DNA of 44,707 nucleotides, taken from an uncultured Muribaculaceae bacterium (GTDB lineage: Bacteria; Bacteroidota; Bacteroidia; Bacteroidales; Muribaculaceae). The position numbers and the translations under genes are program-made. The DNA lies in NCBI GenBank assembly GCA_904501735.1, contig CAJGBY010000017.1:1-44707 (forward strand). Direction: 5' to 3'. Positions 35,239 through 43,075 of the stretch are shown piece by piece. Positions within the stretch are counted from its first letter, which is position 1. Every line of letters begins with the position of its first letter. Under the pieces are notes generated by a model that did not search any database, was not told the DNA's origin, and was given only the letters and a program-made list of their open reading frames with translations.

Positions 35239-36402
35239 ATGAAACGAAAAATATGCATAGTAACAAGTACGCGCGCAGATTGGGGACTTTTGAGTGGAAT
35301 AGCTCAAGAGTTGAACAAGCGTGAAGATGTTGCGCTACAAATCATTGCCACCAATATGCACCTCGATGAGCGTTTTGGCAACACTTGGCAAGAGATTGAA
35401 CGCGACGGACTCCACATCGACTATCGTGTACCCATGCCTACCGATACCGACTCGGCAAGTGGCACAGTCAATGCCATGGGAGCGTGTATGCAAGGCATGT
35501 CGGACGCATTCAACACTCTACGCCCCGATTTATTGCTAATTCTTGGCGACCGCTACGAAATGCTTGCTGTTGCTGCTACTGCACTCATTCATCGCATTCC
35601 AGTAGCCCACCTACACGGGGGCGAGGTTACTCAAGGCGCTTTCGACGAGAGCATTCGACATTCTATCACCAAGATGAGCCACCTCCACTTCACTTCTACC
35701 GAGGAGGCACGCAATCGCGTCATTCAACTTGGCGAAAACCCCGACCATGTGTTCAACACTGGCGCAATAGGTGTCTACAACATCGTGAATACTAATTTCA
35801 TGATACGCGAAGAGCTCGAAGACAATCTCGGAACCACAATTCCAGAGAAATCGATTTTCGTAACCTTCCACCCATCGACTCTCGACGACATCTCACCACG
35901 CATTCAATGCGAAAACCTACTTAAAGCGCTCGATAAATTCGACGATTTCAAGATATTTTTCTCTTATCCCAACAACGACCCATCGGGACAGGTTATCATC
36001 CAACTCATCGAGGATTTTGTGGCACAACACCCCGAACGAAGCGTTGTTTTCCCATCGCTCGGCGCGCGCCGTTACCTATCGGTGCTTAAATGCGTAGCTG
36101 CCGTGGTGGGCAACTCATCGAGTGGTATCATCGAAGTGCCATCAATGCACATCCCTACCCTCAACATCGGTATTCGACAACAAGGACGACAACGAGCACT
36201 CTCGGTAATCGATTGTGGCGTGTCCTACGACGATATTGTAGCTGGACTTGAACAAGTGCTATCCGACAGTGTGAGACAAGCGGCTAAAACCATTAGCAAC
36301 CCTTACGAAAAGGACAACACTCTCAACCTTATCGTGAACACTGTGGCTACTTACCCTCTCGACAACATCATTCAAAAACCTTTTCACGACATCAATCAAT
36401 GA
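35239..36402 (+). CDS. legG: LegG-like hydrolysing sugar-nucleotide 2-epimerase (NeuC family)
   Basis: The 387-residue enzyme removes the nucleotide while inverting C2, giving the free hexose for LegI. It has the NeuC/WecB fold: start ICIVTSTRADWGLLS, GDRYEMLA, the HLHGGEVTQGAFDESIRHSITKMSH region and the late GNSSSGIIEVPS phosphate-binding motif. It begins 13 bases past legI and ends overlapping legF by ATGA, so translation of the last two genes is coupled. Whether it takes GDP- or UDP-sugar is not readable, but a PtmE-like enzyme in the window points to GDP. Confidence 0.88.
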   Translation: MKRKICIVTSTRADWGLLSGIAQELNKREDVALQIIATNMHLDERFGNTWQEIERDGLHIDYRVPMPTDTDSASGTVNAMGACMQGMSDAFNTLRPDLLLILGDRYEMLAVAATALIHRIPVAHLHGGEVTQGAFDESIRHSITKMSHLHFTSTEEARNRVIQLGENPDHVFNTGAIGVYNIVNTNFMIREELEDNLGTTIPEKSIFVTFHPSTLDDISPRIQCENLLKALDKFDDFKIFFSYPNNDPSGQVIIQLIEDFVAQHPERSVVFPSLGARRYLSVLKCVAAVVGNSSSGIIEVPSMHIPTLNIGIRQQGRQRALSVIDCGVSYDDIVAGLEQVLSDSVRQAAKTISNPYEKDNTLNLIVNTVATYPLDNIIQKPFHDINQ

Positions 36403-37085
36403 AAACTCTATACATCATTCCTGCCCGAGGAGGTAGCAAGGGCATTCCTGGCAAAAACATAAAGCCTCTCGCAGGCAAACCTCTCATAGCCTATTCGGTA
36501 GAAGTGGCACAACAACTTGCGCCCGATTGCGACATCTGCGTTACCACCGATGACCTCGAAATCATTGCTACTGTGGAGAATATGGGGCTGAAAGTTCCTT
36601 TTGTGCGACCTGCCGAACTTGCCACCGACCACAGCGGAACCTACGAAGTGCTACTACACGCACTCAACCATTACGAACAGCAATGTATTAGCTACGACCG
36701 AATCGTACTTTTGCAACCTACTTCGCCATTTCGTACCGTCGACGATGTAAACAACTGCCTCAAGCTATACACACCCGACATCGACATGGTAGTGAGCGTG
36801 AAGCAAGCATCGGCCAACCCTTATTATAACGCATTCGAAACCGACGAGAATGGTTTTCTTCACATATCAAAAGGCGAAGGCAACTACACTCGCCGTCAAG
36901 ATGCACCCCCAGTGTGGGAATATAATGGCGCTGTGTATGTGATCAACGCACAATCATTGCGCAAAATGCCTTTAAACAAATTCCCTCGCCGCCGAATGTG
37001 CGAAATGAGTGCCGAACACTCTATCGATCTCGACACCCCTACCGATTGGCTCATCGCCGAATCAATCCTAAAATCAAGAGAATAA
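36399..37085 (+). CDS. legF: LegF-like CMP-legionaminic acid synthetase (NeuA family)
   Basis: The 228-residue cytidylyltransferase activates the nonulosonic acid as CMP-sugar for transfer. It starts with the family motif IPARGGSKGIPGKNI, followed by LLQPTSPFRT, an NGAVYV segment and DLDTPTDW. Length and layout agree with CMP-N-acetylneuraminate or CMP-legionaminate synthetases. Its ATG overlaps the legG stop. It is the last gene of the operon, followed by a bidirectional terminator. No transferase gene is attached to the operon; a candidate is at 9439. Confidence 0.9.
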   Translation: MKTLYIIPARGGSKGIPGKNIKPLAGKPLIAYSVEVAQQLAPDCDICVTTDDLEIIATVENMGLKVPFVRPAELATDHSGTYEVLLHALNHYEQQCISYDRIVLLQPTSPFRTVDDVNNCLKLYTPDIDMVVSVKQASANPYYNAFETDENGFLHISKGEGNYTRRQDAPPVWEYNGAVYVINAQSLRKMPLNKFPRRRMCEMSAEHSIDLDTPTDWLIAESILKSRE

Positions 37086-37107
37086 TACATCCTCACATAA
37101 AAAAAAT

Positions 37108-37149
37108 ATGAGCGGGATTGCCTCTCGGCAGACCGCTCATTTCGTTTTA
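37108..37149. terminator. Bidirectional terminator of the leg operon and the DUF2807 gene
   Basis: ATGAGCGG (37108-37115) pairs with CCGCTCAT (37133-37140), with an inner TGCC/GGCA stem. T-rich bases follow on the plus strand and a run of eight or more T on the minus strand. Confidence 0.83.
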
Positions 37150-37174
37150 TAGGGAATAATAATTTTTCTTGTGA

Positions 37175-37900
37175 TTACTTTTCGGCTTCGGCATCAAGAT
37201 TGATAGCCTTAAGTGTACCAAGTTGGAATGTCTTCACCTCTTGAGGTGTTCCACGGTAATACACTTTGCCCGAGCCCGAACCACTAATCGATAGTTTACC
37301 ACCATTTACACGGCAATACACCTTACCGATGCCAAGGATTCGGCAGCTCACATTTGTTGCATCAAGTTCCTCAGTGTTTACAACTGCGCTACCGGTGTTT
37401 TTCACTTTCAAATCGGTACACTTACCTTTCACATCTACACGACCTTTACCAGTAAGGATTTCCACCTCTACTGTGGTAGCTTCCACCGATTCCACTTTCA
37501 ATGCACCATTCTTGATTAGCTTAAACTTGATATATGGAGTTGTGGCTACATTCTTCACGCACAAAGTACTATCGCCAAAGTTTTCGGCTTGGCTTAGATA
37601 TTTCGAATACACCACCACAGTTGGCAGTTTCTTAGAATACACGCTATCCGATCCTACCGAAATCGATAGTTTACCTTTGTTGTTATTACTGAAAATCATT
37701 TGATTGGCCATTTGAGGCAACGAGCTAAACACAGCCAACCCTGTTGAATCGGGATTGCAACGATATTCAACATTGATATTATCGACTACCGACAAATTAG
37801 TAAAATCACCAACCTTCACCACGAAGCGTTGTGTTTCCTGAGCATTACTTGCAAAAACTACTGCAAGCACAGCTATTAGGGCTAAAAATTTGCTTTTCAT
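37175..37900 (-). CDS. DUF2807 (GIN-domain) secreted protein
   Basis: The 241-residue protein has a signal peptide (MKSKFLALIAVLAVVFASNAQ) followed by a repetitive beta-rich region from about 30 to 225, in which short strands alternate with Gly, Ser and Asn turns (GKGRVDVKGKCTDLKVKNTGSAVVN). This is the pattern of the GIN domain, annotated as a putative auto-transporter adhesin head domain and widespread in Bacteroidetes. Function is unknown. It lies 15 bases downstream of dusB and is likely co-transcribed. Confidence 0.82.
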   Translation of the reverse strand: MKSKFLALIAVLAVVFASNAQETQRFVVKVGDFTNLSVVDNINVEYRCNPDSTGLAVFSSLPQMANQMIFSNNNKGKLSISVGSDSVYSKKLPTVVVYSKYLSQAENFGDSTLCVKNVATTPYIKFKLIKNGALKVESVEATTVEVEILTGKGRVDVKGKCTDLKVKNTGSAVVNTEELDATNVSCRILGIGKVYCRVNGGKLSISGSGSGKVYYRGTPQEVKTFQLGTLKAINLDAEAEK

Positions 37901-37915
37901 ATCATTAAATCTTTT

Positions 37916-38908
37916 CTATTGGTTATTATATAAAAACTTTTCTTCTACAAAGTTCAATATCTCGTCTAATTCGGCAAAGGTATTGGCCTTCAACATCGCA
38001 ATTCGGGTTTCTCTAAAGTTAGGAATTCCCTTAAACAATGGTGTTGCTGCCAAGTGGCGACGAATGTGCAATATTCCACGATATTCATCGATTCGGTCGA
38101 TACTTTCGCGTATCTGTCGGCGCAACAATGCCATCTTTTCGCTTGCTGGGATAGGGTCGATTGGAGAGCCATGTTGCATATAGTGCTTCATTTCCTTGAA
38201 TATCCAAGGAGCACCTATCGATGCTCGTCCCACCATCACTCCATCTACACCATAACGATTGTAGTACTCGGCAAGTTTTTCGGCCGAAGTGATATCGCCA
38301 TTACCGATGATAGGAATTTTCATGCGAGGATTATTTTTCACCTCGCCTATCAATGTCCAGTCGGCTTCGCCTGTATACATTTGGCTACGAGTGCGTCCGT
38401 GAATTGCCAATGCTTGTATACCACAATCTTGCAACTGCTCGGCAAGTTCCACGATTATCTTATTGTTGCAGTCCCAACCGAGACGAGTCTTCACCGTTAC
38501 AGGAATCTTCACAGCATTGACCACAGCGCGAGTTATTTCAAGGAGCAAAGGCACATTGCGAAGCATTCCCGACCCTGCGCCTTTCGATGCCACCTTCTTA
38601 ACAGGACATCCAAAGTTGATATCAAGCACATCAGGGCCAGCAGCTTCGGCTATACGCGCAGCCTCCACCATAGGTTCCACTTCCTTGCCATATATTTGGA
38701 TTGCTGCAGGGCGTTCCGAATCATTGATTGAGAGTTTGCGTGTAGTAGAATTGATGTTGCGTATGAGCGCATCGGCACTCACAAATTCAGTATACACCAT
38801 ATCGGCACCTTGCTCTTTACATATCAAACGAAACGATGGATCGGTTACATCTTCCATCGGAGCAAGTAGCACAGGCTTTTCTCCCAAATCAATATTCCCT
38901 ATTCGCAT
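37916..38908 (-). CDS. dusB: tRNA-dihydrouridine synthase (DusB-type)
   Basis: This FMN enzyme reduces uridines in the D-loop of tRNAs with NADPH. The 330 residues start with the Dus barrel (VLLAPMEDVTDPSFRLIC), carry the catalytic cysteine in NFGCPVKKVASKGAGSG (Cys101), the substrate motif HGRTRSQMYTG and the FMN-phosphate motif GVMVGRASIGAPW. The conserved order and length point to the DusB branch. It heads a two-gene operon with the DUF2807 gene. Confidence 0.93.
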   Translation of the reverse strand: MRIGNIDLGEKPVLLAPMEDVTDPSFRLICKEQGADMVYTEFVSADALIRNINSTTRKLSINDSERPAAIQIYGKEVEPMVEAARIAEAAGPDVLDINFGCPVKKVASKGAGSGMLRNVPLLLEITRAVVNAVKIPVTVKTRLGWDCNNKIIVELAEQLQDCGIQALAIHGRTRSQMYTGEADWTLIGEVKNNPRMKIPIIGNGDITSAEKLAEYYNRYGVDGVMVGRASIGAPWIFKEMKHYMQHGSPIDPIPASEKMALLRRQIRESIDRIDEYRGILHIRRHLAATPLFKGIPNFRETRIAMLKANTFAELDEILNFVEEKFLYNNQ

Positions 38909-38939
38909 AAACCTTTATTATATTCGTCTAATTTCAATG

Positions 38940-38947
38940 CAAAGATA
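38940..38947 (-). promoter_or_regulatory. -7 promoter box of the dusB operon
   Basis: The minus strand reads TATCTTTG, matching TAnnTTTG, 31 bases before the dusB ATG. No upstream TTTG element was confirmed. Confidence 0.55.
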
Positions 38948-39028
38948 ATAAACTCTAATATTACACTCCCTATCACCCCAACTTTTTCACAAAAATTAGT
39001 GTTTTTTGGAACAACTATGAACAAGGCA

Positions 39029-39060
39029 TTGTGTTCTTCGCAAGAAAAATCCTAATTTTG
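39029..39060 (+). promoter_or_regulatory. Promoter of the HAD-purN operon
   Basis: TTG (39029-39031) is followed after 21 bases by TAATTTTG (39053-39060), a match to the Bacteroidetes consensus, 19 bases before the ATG at 39080. Confidence 0.65.
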
Positions 39061-39079
39061 CATTATAATTCGAACTCTT

Positions 39080-39868
39080 ATGATTAAAGCTATATTTTTC
39101 GATATTGACGGGACGCTTGTGTCGTTCAAAACGCATCAAATTCCACAATCCACACTTTTTGCACTGAGCGAACTGCGCAAGAAGGGCATCAAAATATTCA
39201 TATCTACTGGTAGGTCGTGGGGGCAAATGCAACACCTCAACGTTTTCCCTCAATTCGACGGATATATCACACTCAACGGCAGCTGCTGCATGGATGGCAA
39301 CGGCTCGATCATTCATCAGGTGTGCATTCCTACTAAGGATTTGGAACGATTGGTGCAATATCTTCACACCAACAATTTCCCAATCGAGGTGGTGTATGCC
39401 GACCAAGAGGTTATGACATCTTCAAATGAGGTTGTGGAACGCGCTTGGGCCAATGTGAACATGCCTGTGCCACCCATTATTCCTCTACACGAATGCAATC
39501 TCAACGAGGTGTATCAGCTGGGGGCTTTCCTCAACACTGAAGAGCAAGAAGCGCTTAAAATCACCGAGCGATTTATGCCCTCGTGTGCCGAGTTGCGTTG
39601 GAGTCCCGATTTCTTCGACATTCTACCTCGCGAGAGCAGCAAAAGTGCGGGTATCGACCGCATCATCGAGCACTATGGCATCAGCATCGAAGAAACTATG
39701 GCATTTGGCGACGGTGGTAACGACATCGACATGTTGCAACACGCTGCTATTGGCGTAGCAATGGGCAATGCTGGCGACAATGTAAAGGCCGCCGCCGACC
39801 ACATCACCACAAGTGTCGACGACGACGGCATTCTTAATGCGTTGAAAAAATTTAATATCCTATCCTAA
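39080..39868 (+). CDS. Cof-type HAD-superfamily phosphatase
   Basis: The 262-residue enzyme has all the HAD motifs: motif I FFDIDGTL with nucleophile Asp8 and acid Asp10, motif II STGR, a conserved Lys near KSAGIDRI and motif IV FGDGGNDIDML. The C2b cap (about 85-185) defines the Cof/YidA subgroup, which dephosphorylates small metabolites such as sugar phosphates and FMN. The substrate cannot be read from sequence. It is followed by purN after 11 bases and is probably co-transcribed. Confidence 0.9.
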   Translation: MIKAIFFDIDGTLVSFKTHQIPQSTLFALSELRKKGIKIFISTGRSWGQMQHLNVFPQFDGYITLNGSCCMDGNGSIIHQVCIPTKDLERLVQYLHTNNFPIEVVYADQEVMTSSNEVVERAWANVNMPVPPIIPLHECNLNEVYQLGAFLNTEEQEALKITERFMPSCAELRWSPDFFDILPRESSKSAGIDRIIEHYGISIEETMAFGDGGNDIDMLQHAAIGVAMGNAGDNVKAAADHITTSVDDDGILNALKKFNILS

Positions 39869-39879
39869 AAGACATTTTA

Positions 39880-40452
39880 ATGAAGAATATCGCAATATTT
39901 GCATCGGGTGAAGGCTCTAACGCCGAAGCTATAGCTCAATATTTTGCCAACAATGATAAGGTGTGTGTAAAATGTGTGCTCACCAATCGCCAGAATGCTG
40001 GCGTAAATCAACGCATGGAAAAACTAGGCATCGACACTCACTTCTTTCCCAAAGAGTCGTGGAGCAATGCACACGAAATAGTCGATTTCTTGCAAAAGGA
40101 GAATATACATTTCATTATTTTGGCTGGCTTCTTAGCTAAAATTGAACCTCCCATCATACACTCCTACAACCACCACATCATCAACATTCACCCATCGCTA
40201 TTGCCTCGCTACGGGGGAAAGGGTATGTGGGGACGACACATTCACGAAGCCGTTATAGCCAACGGCGACACCGAAACGGGTATCACTATTCATTATATCG
40301 ATGAAGACATCGATAGTGGAGATATTATTTTCCAAGCTAAGTGCGAGGTGTTGCCCAACGACACACCTTCAACTCTTGCCACTCGCATTCATTCACTTGA
40401 GCACAAACATTACCCTCAAGTCATCGAGATGCTACTCATTGGGCAGCAATAA
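39880..40452 (+). CDS. purN: Phosphoribosylglycinamide formyltransferase
   Basis: This purine-synthesis enzyme transfers formyl from 10-formyltetrahydrofolate to glycinamide ribonucleotide. The 190-residue length is typical. The phosphate-binding ASGEGSNAEAI (8-18), the catalytic Asn102 and His104 in INIHPSLLPRYGGKGMWG and Asp145 in DEDIDSGDII are all present. Its stop is separated by one base from the stop of the convergent TPR gene, with no room for a terminator between them. Confidence 0.95.
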   Translation: MKNIAIFASGEGSNAEAIAQYFANNDKVCVKCVLTNRQNAGVNQRMEKLGIDTHFFPKESWSNAHEIVDFLQKENIHFIILAGFLAKIEPPIIHSYNHHIINIHPSLLPRYGGKGMWGRHIHEAVIANGDTETGITIHYIDEDIDSGDIIFQAKCEVLPNDTPSTLATRIHSLEHKHYPQVIEMLLIGQQ

Positions 40453-40453
40453 A

Positions 40454-41218
40454 TCAATGTTTATTACCTTCAAGCACGCCAATAACAGTTGACACAAATG
40501 GTGTTGGATGCAATGTATTGGCTTGCTCAAGATATTTGAGTGCAAGGTCACGCACCGACGCAAATTGCGAGCGGGTGCCTTCGGCATTTTTCCATTCCAC
40601 ATAATAATAATTACCCAATGCCAGTAGCGCATCGTAGTTGTGCGGTTCGACAGCCAAAACCTTGTTGTATTCCTTCACGGCATTCTCATAATCGCCTTGC
40701 AACATATAGCCACGCCCCACAGTGAGCAGATAGTTCACATCTTGAGGAGTAGCAGCAAGCAATTCTTTACCCACAGCCACCATATTGGGAGCATCGTTGC
40801 GGAAATTGTAAAATCGGAGCAATCGCATATTGATGTTGCGTCCAATCCAAGGTTGGCGTTGCTTCACCAGTTTTAAGAATTGCTCATATTCTTGCGATTC
40901 GCCTATCTCGTAGGCAAACTTATTCACTTCGGCAAATATCGAATCAAGAGAGATACCTTGTTTTTGAGTCATTTCAAGCAATCCCACTTGCGTCTTATCG
41001 TCCGACAATAGTCCACTTGTTACTATTGCGCGTGAATAGGTCTTCGGAACATTGGGGCGCTGATCTATCATCAACATATACATTGCATTCGCGCTGTTCC
41101 ATTCTTGAAACTGCACAAATCGTGCTGCGCGCGCTTCAAGCCGAGCATAATTATCCTGCGCAAACACATTGCCCACACAGGAAACCAACACAAATATCAA
41201 TAGATAGAAATATCTCAT
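40454..41218 (-). CDS. Secreted TPR-containing protein
   Basis: The 254-residue protein begins with a signal-like segment (MRYFYLLIFVLVSCVGNVFAQ). The Cys at 14 is not followed by a clear lipobox end, so soluble export with cleavage after FAQ is preferred. Helical repeats follow, with two good TPR units near residues 160-225 (VNYLLTVGRGYMLQGDYENAVKEYNKVL and YDALLALGNYYY). TPRs mediate protein contacts; the partner is unknown. It lies 19 bases downstream of the nucleoside kinase gene, which suggests an operon but not a shared function. Confidence 0.8.
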   Translation of the reverse strand: MRYFYLLIFVLVSCVGNVFAQDNYARLEARAARFVQFQEWNSANAMYMLMIDQRPNVPKTYSRAIVTSGLLSDDKTQVGLLEMTQKQGISLDSIFAEVNKFAYEIGESQEYEQFLKLVKQRQPWIGRNINMRLLRFYNFRNDAPNMVAVGKELLAATPQDVNYLLTVGRGYMLQGDYENAVKEYNKVLAVEPHNYDALLALGNYYYVEWKNAEGTRSQFASVRDLALKYLEQANTLHPTPFVSTVIGVLEGNKH

Positions 41219-41237
41219 CTTTTCTTCTTGTCAACGA

Positions 41238-42917
41238 CTAATATTTAAAACTACTTCCTCCAAGGAATTCGCGCAACAGCGATGTGCTTGGGATATCCTT
41301 CTCGCTGATAGGTGAGAAATAGCTCAAAAGCATTCGCAATCGCCATGCTTCGGCATATTCAGGCACATTGTGAGGCACTTGCTTCAATAGTGGTTCGGCA
41401 TATTCTTTCATCACCCCAAGTTCGAAAAGCAACGACGAATTGAATGTTGCATCGGCATTCTCTTGATAAGGGAAAATCCATTTTTCTTCGCCAGCACGCA
41501 CGCTTTGCCAACGAGCTATCGTATCCACAGCACTCACGCCACGATATTTGTGGTCGCGAATCATGCGACGAAGCAATCGGTTGTCGGTAGTAGGCACCCA
41601 GTTGTGGTCGTCGATTGAGAGTGTAGTGAGTGCACTTGCATACACTCTAAATTTCTGATCATCGGGAATATCGGCTGTCAATTCAGGGTTCAAGCCATGA
41701 ATACCCTCTATAAGCAATATCGAGTTTTTACCGAGTTTCAGTTTTTTGCCTCTATACTCGCGCATACCTGTCTCAAAGTTATATGTAGGCATATCCACCT
41801 CTTCGCCAGCTATCAGAGTCTTGAGGTGTGCATTGAATAGCTCAAGATCGAGCGCATATAGCGATTCGTAATCATATTCGCCATTTTCATCGAGTGGGGT
41901 TTCGGTACGATTCACGAAATAATCATCGAGCGAAATGATTTGTGGCACAATGAGGTTACACATCAACTGGATGGCAAGTCGTTTGGACGATGTGGTCTTT
42001 CCACTCGATGACGGACCAGCTATAAGCACTATCCTTGCTCCACCCTTGCGATAACGACGAGTTATTTCTTCGGCTATCAACCCGAAACTCTTGGCGTGCA
42101 GTGCTTCGGCCACATTCATTAGCATTCCTGTGTCACCTCGAGCCACCACCTCATTCAACTCACCCACATTCTTAATGCCGATAATGTGGTTGAAATCAAG
42201 ATAATCGGTGAATGCCTTGTACATCTTTTCTTGGCGCACAGGCTTGTCGGTCTTGGTTATATCGTCTTTACTTATGCCCATAAGCAGCATTCCTTTCTTG
42301 AATGCTTGTAGGTCAAACACCTTCAAGAATCCTGTCGATGGTGCAAGATTTCCGTAGAAGCTATCAGCAAGACCATCGAGTGTATAGTACACGGTGTATA
42401 GGTCTTGCGAATATTTCATCAATTTCACCTTATCGTCAAGCCCTTGTTTTTTGAAGATTTTCACCACATCGGTAGTAAGTTTCTCATGACGCACGAAAGG
42501 CATATTAGCTTCCACTATCTCGCGCATCTTGTGGCGAATGGTGGTTACCATTGCAGGAGCTGGCACAAGTATCTCTCCATCTTGAATGAATAGAGCGTAG
42601 TAGCCATTGGATATTGAATGTTCTATGCGAAGCTTTATGCCAGGGAATGCATCGTGTACTGCCTTATATAGCACCATACACAACGAATGCACATACACTC
42701 TTCGTCCCGAAGGTGAACTTGCATCGAGAAATTCTACTTGCTTAGGCGAAAACACAGGATAAGACATATTTTCGGTCTTATTGTTCACTCGCGCGCATAT
42801 TGGTGTGATTCCTATTCTTTCCTTTAAGCGTTCATATATATCGCACAAGCGTTCTCCTCCTCGAAATTTCACATACTCCTTCAAGTTGGCGCAATAAATC
42901 TTCATTTCATTGTTCAT
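41238..42917 (-). CDS. Nucleoside (uridine) kinase with TGS-like N-terminal domain
   Basis: The 559-residue protein joins an N-terminal ThrRS-like TGS region (about 5-65) and a ThrRS second-domain-like segment (about 75-190, YKAVHDAFPGIKLRIEHSISNGYY) to a C-terminal uridine kinase domain (about 295-500). The P-loop is GPSSSGKTT at 301-309, the phosphate-acceptor site IISLDDYF and the Walker B-like ILLIEGIHGL. This fused form is usual in Bacteroidetes and phosphorylates uridine or related nucleosides. ATG 42917 is used; the ATG 12 bases downstream (MKIYCANL) is an equally good start. Confidence 0.9.
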   Translation of the reverse strand: MNNEMKIYCANLKEYVKFRGGERLCDIYERLKERIGITPICARVNNKTENMSYPVFSPKQVEFLDASSPSGRRVYVHSLCMVLYKAVHDAFPGIKLRIEHSISNGYYALFIQDGEILVPAPAMVTTIRHKMREIVEANMPFVRHEKLTTDVVKIFKKQGLDDKVKLMKYSQDLYTVYYTLDGLADSFYGNLAPSTGFLKVFDLQAFKKGMLLMGISKDDITKTDKPVRQEKMYKAFTDYLDFNHIIGIKNVGELNEVVARGDTGMLMNVAEALHAKSFGLIAEEITRRYRKGGARIVLIAGPSSSGKTTSSKRLAIQLMCNLIVPQIISLDDYFVNRTETPLDENGEYDYESLYALDLELFNAHLKTLIAGEEVDMPTYNFETGMREYRGKKLKLGKNSILLIEGIHGLNPELTADIPDDQKFRVYASALTTLSIDDHNWVPTTDNRLLRRMIRDHKYRGVSAVDTIARWQSVRAGEEKWIFPYQENADATFNSSLLFELGVMKEYAEPLLKQVPHNVPEYAEAWRLRMLLSYFSPISEKDIPSTSLLREFLGGSSFKY

Positions 42918-43047
42918 AGCATTCTATCCTTTATAAATATCCGACCTCTAAGTTAGCAATAATTCCTTAATAATAACAATTTTTTTACGCCACGATTTCG
43001 ATGCCTCATTATATTTTTCAAAGATTTTTTAATCACTATCCCCTATG

Positions 43048-43055
43048 TAACTTTG
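43048..43055 (+). promoter_or_regulatory. -7 promoter box of the portal-like gene
   Basis: TAACTTTG matches TAnnTTTG and lies 20 bases before the ATG at 43076. It shows that the gene has a host-type promoter of its own and that an in-frame start at 43001 is too far upstream. No TTTG element is seen at the usual spacing. Confidence 0.55.
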
Positions 43056-43075
43056 TACCCCAAAAACACACGAAT

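Noticed and set aside
34224..37085. Plain sialic acid (neuBCA) cluster
   Set aside because: The legB and legH genes upstream and a PtmE-like enzyme in the window favour legionaminate over N-acetylneuraminate, although neuBCA homology alone cannot separate them.
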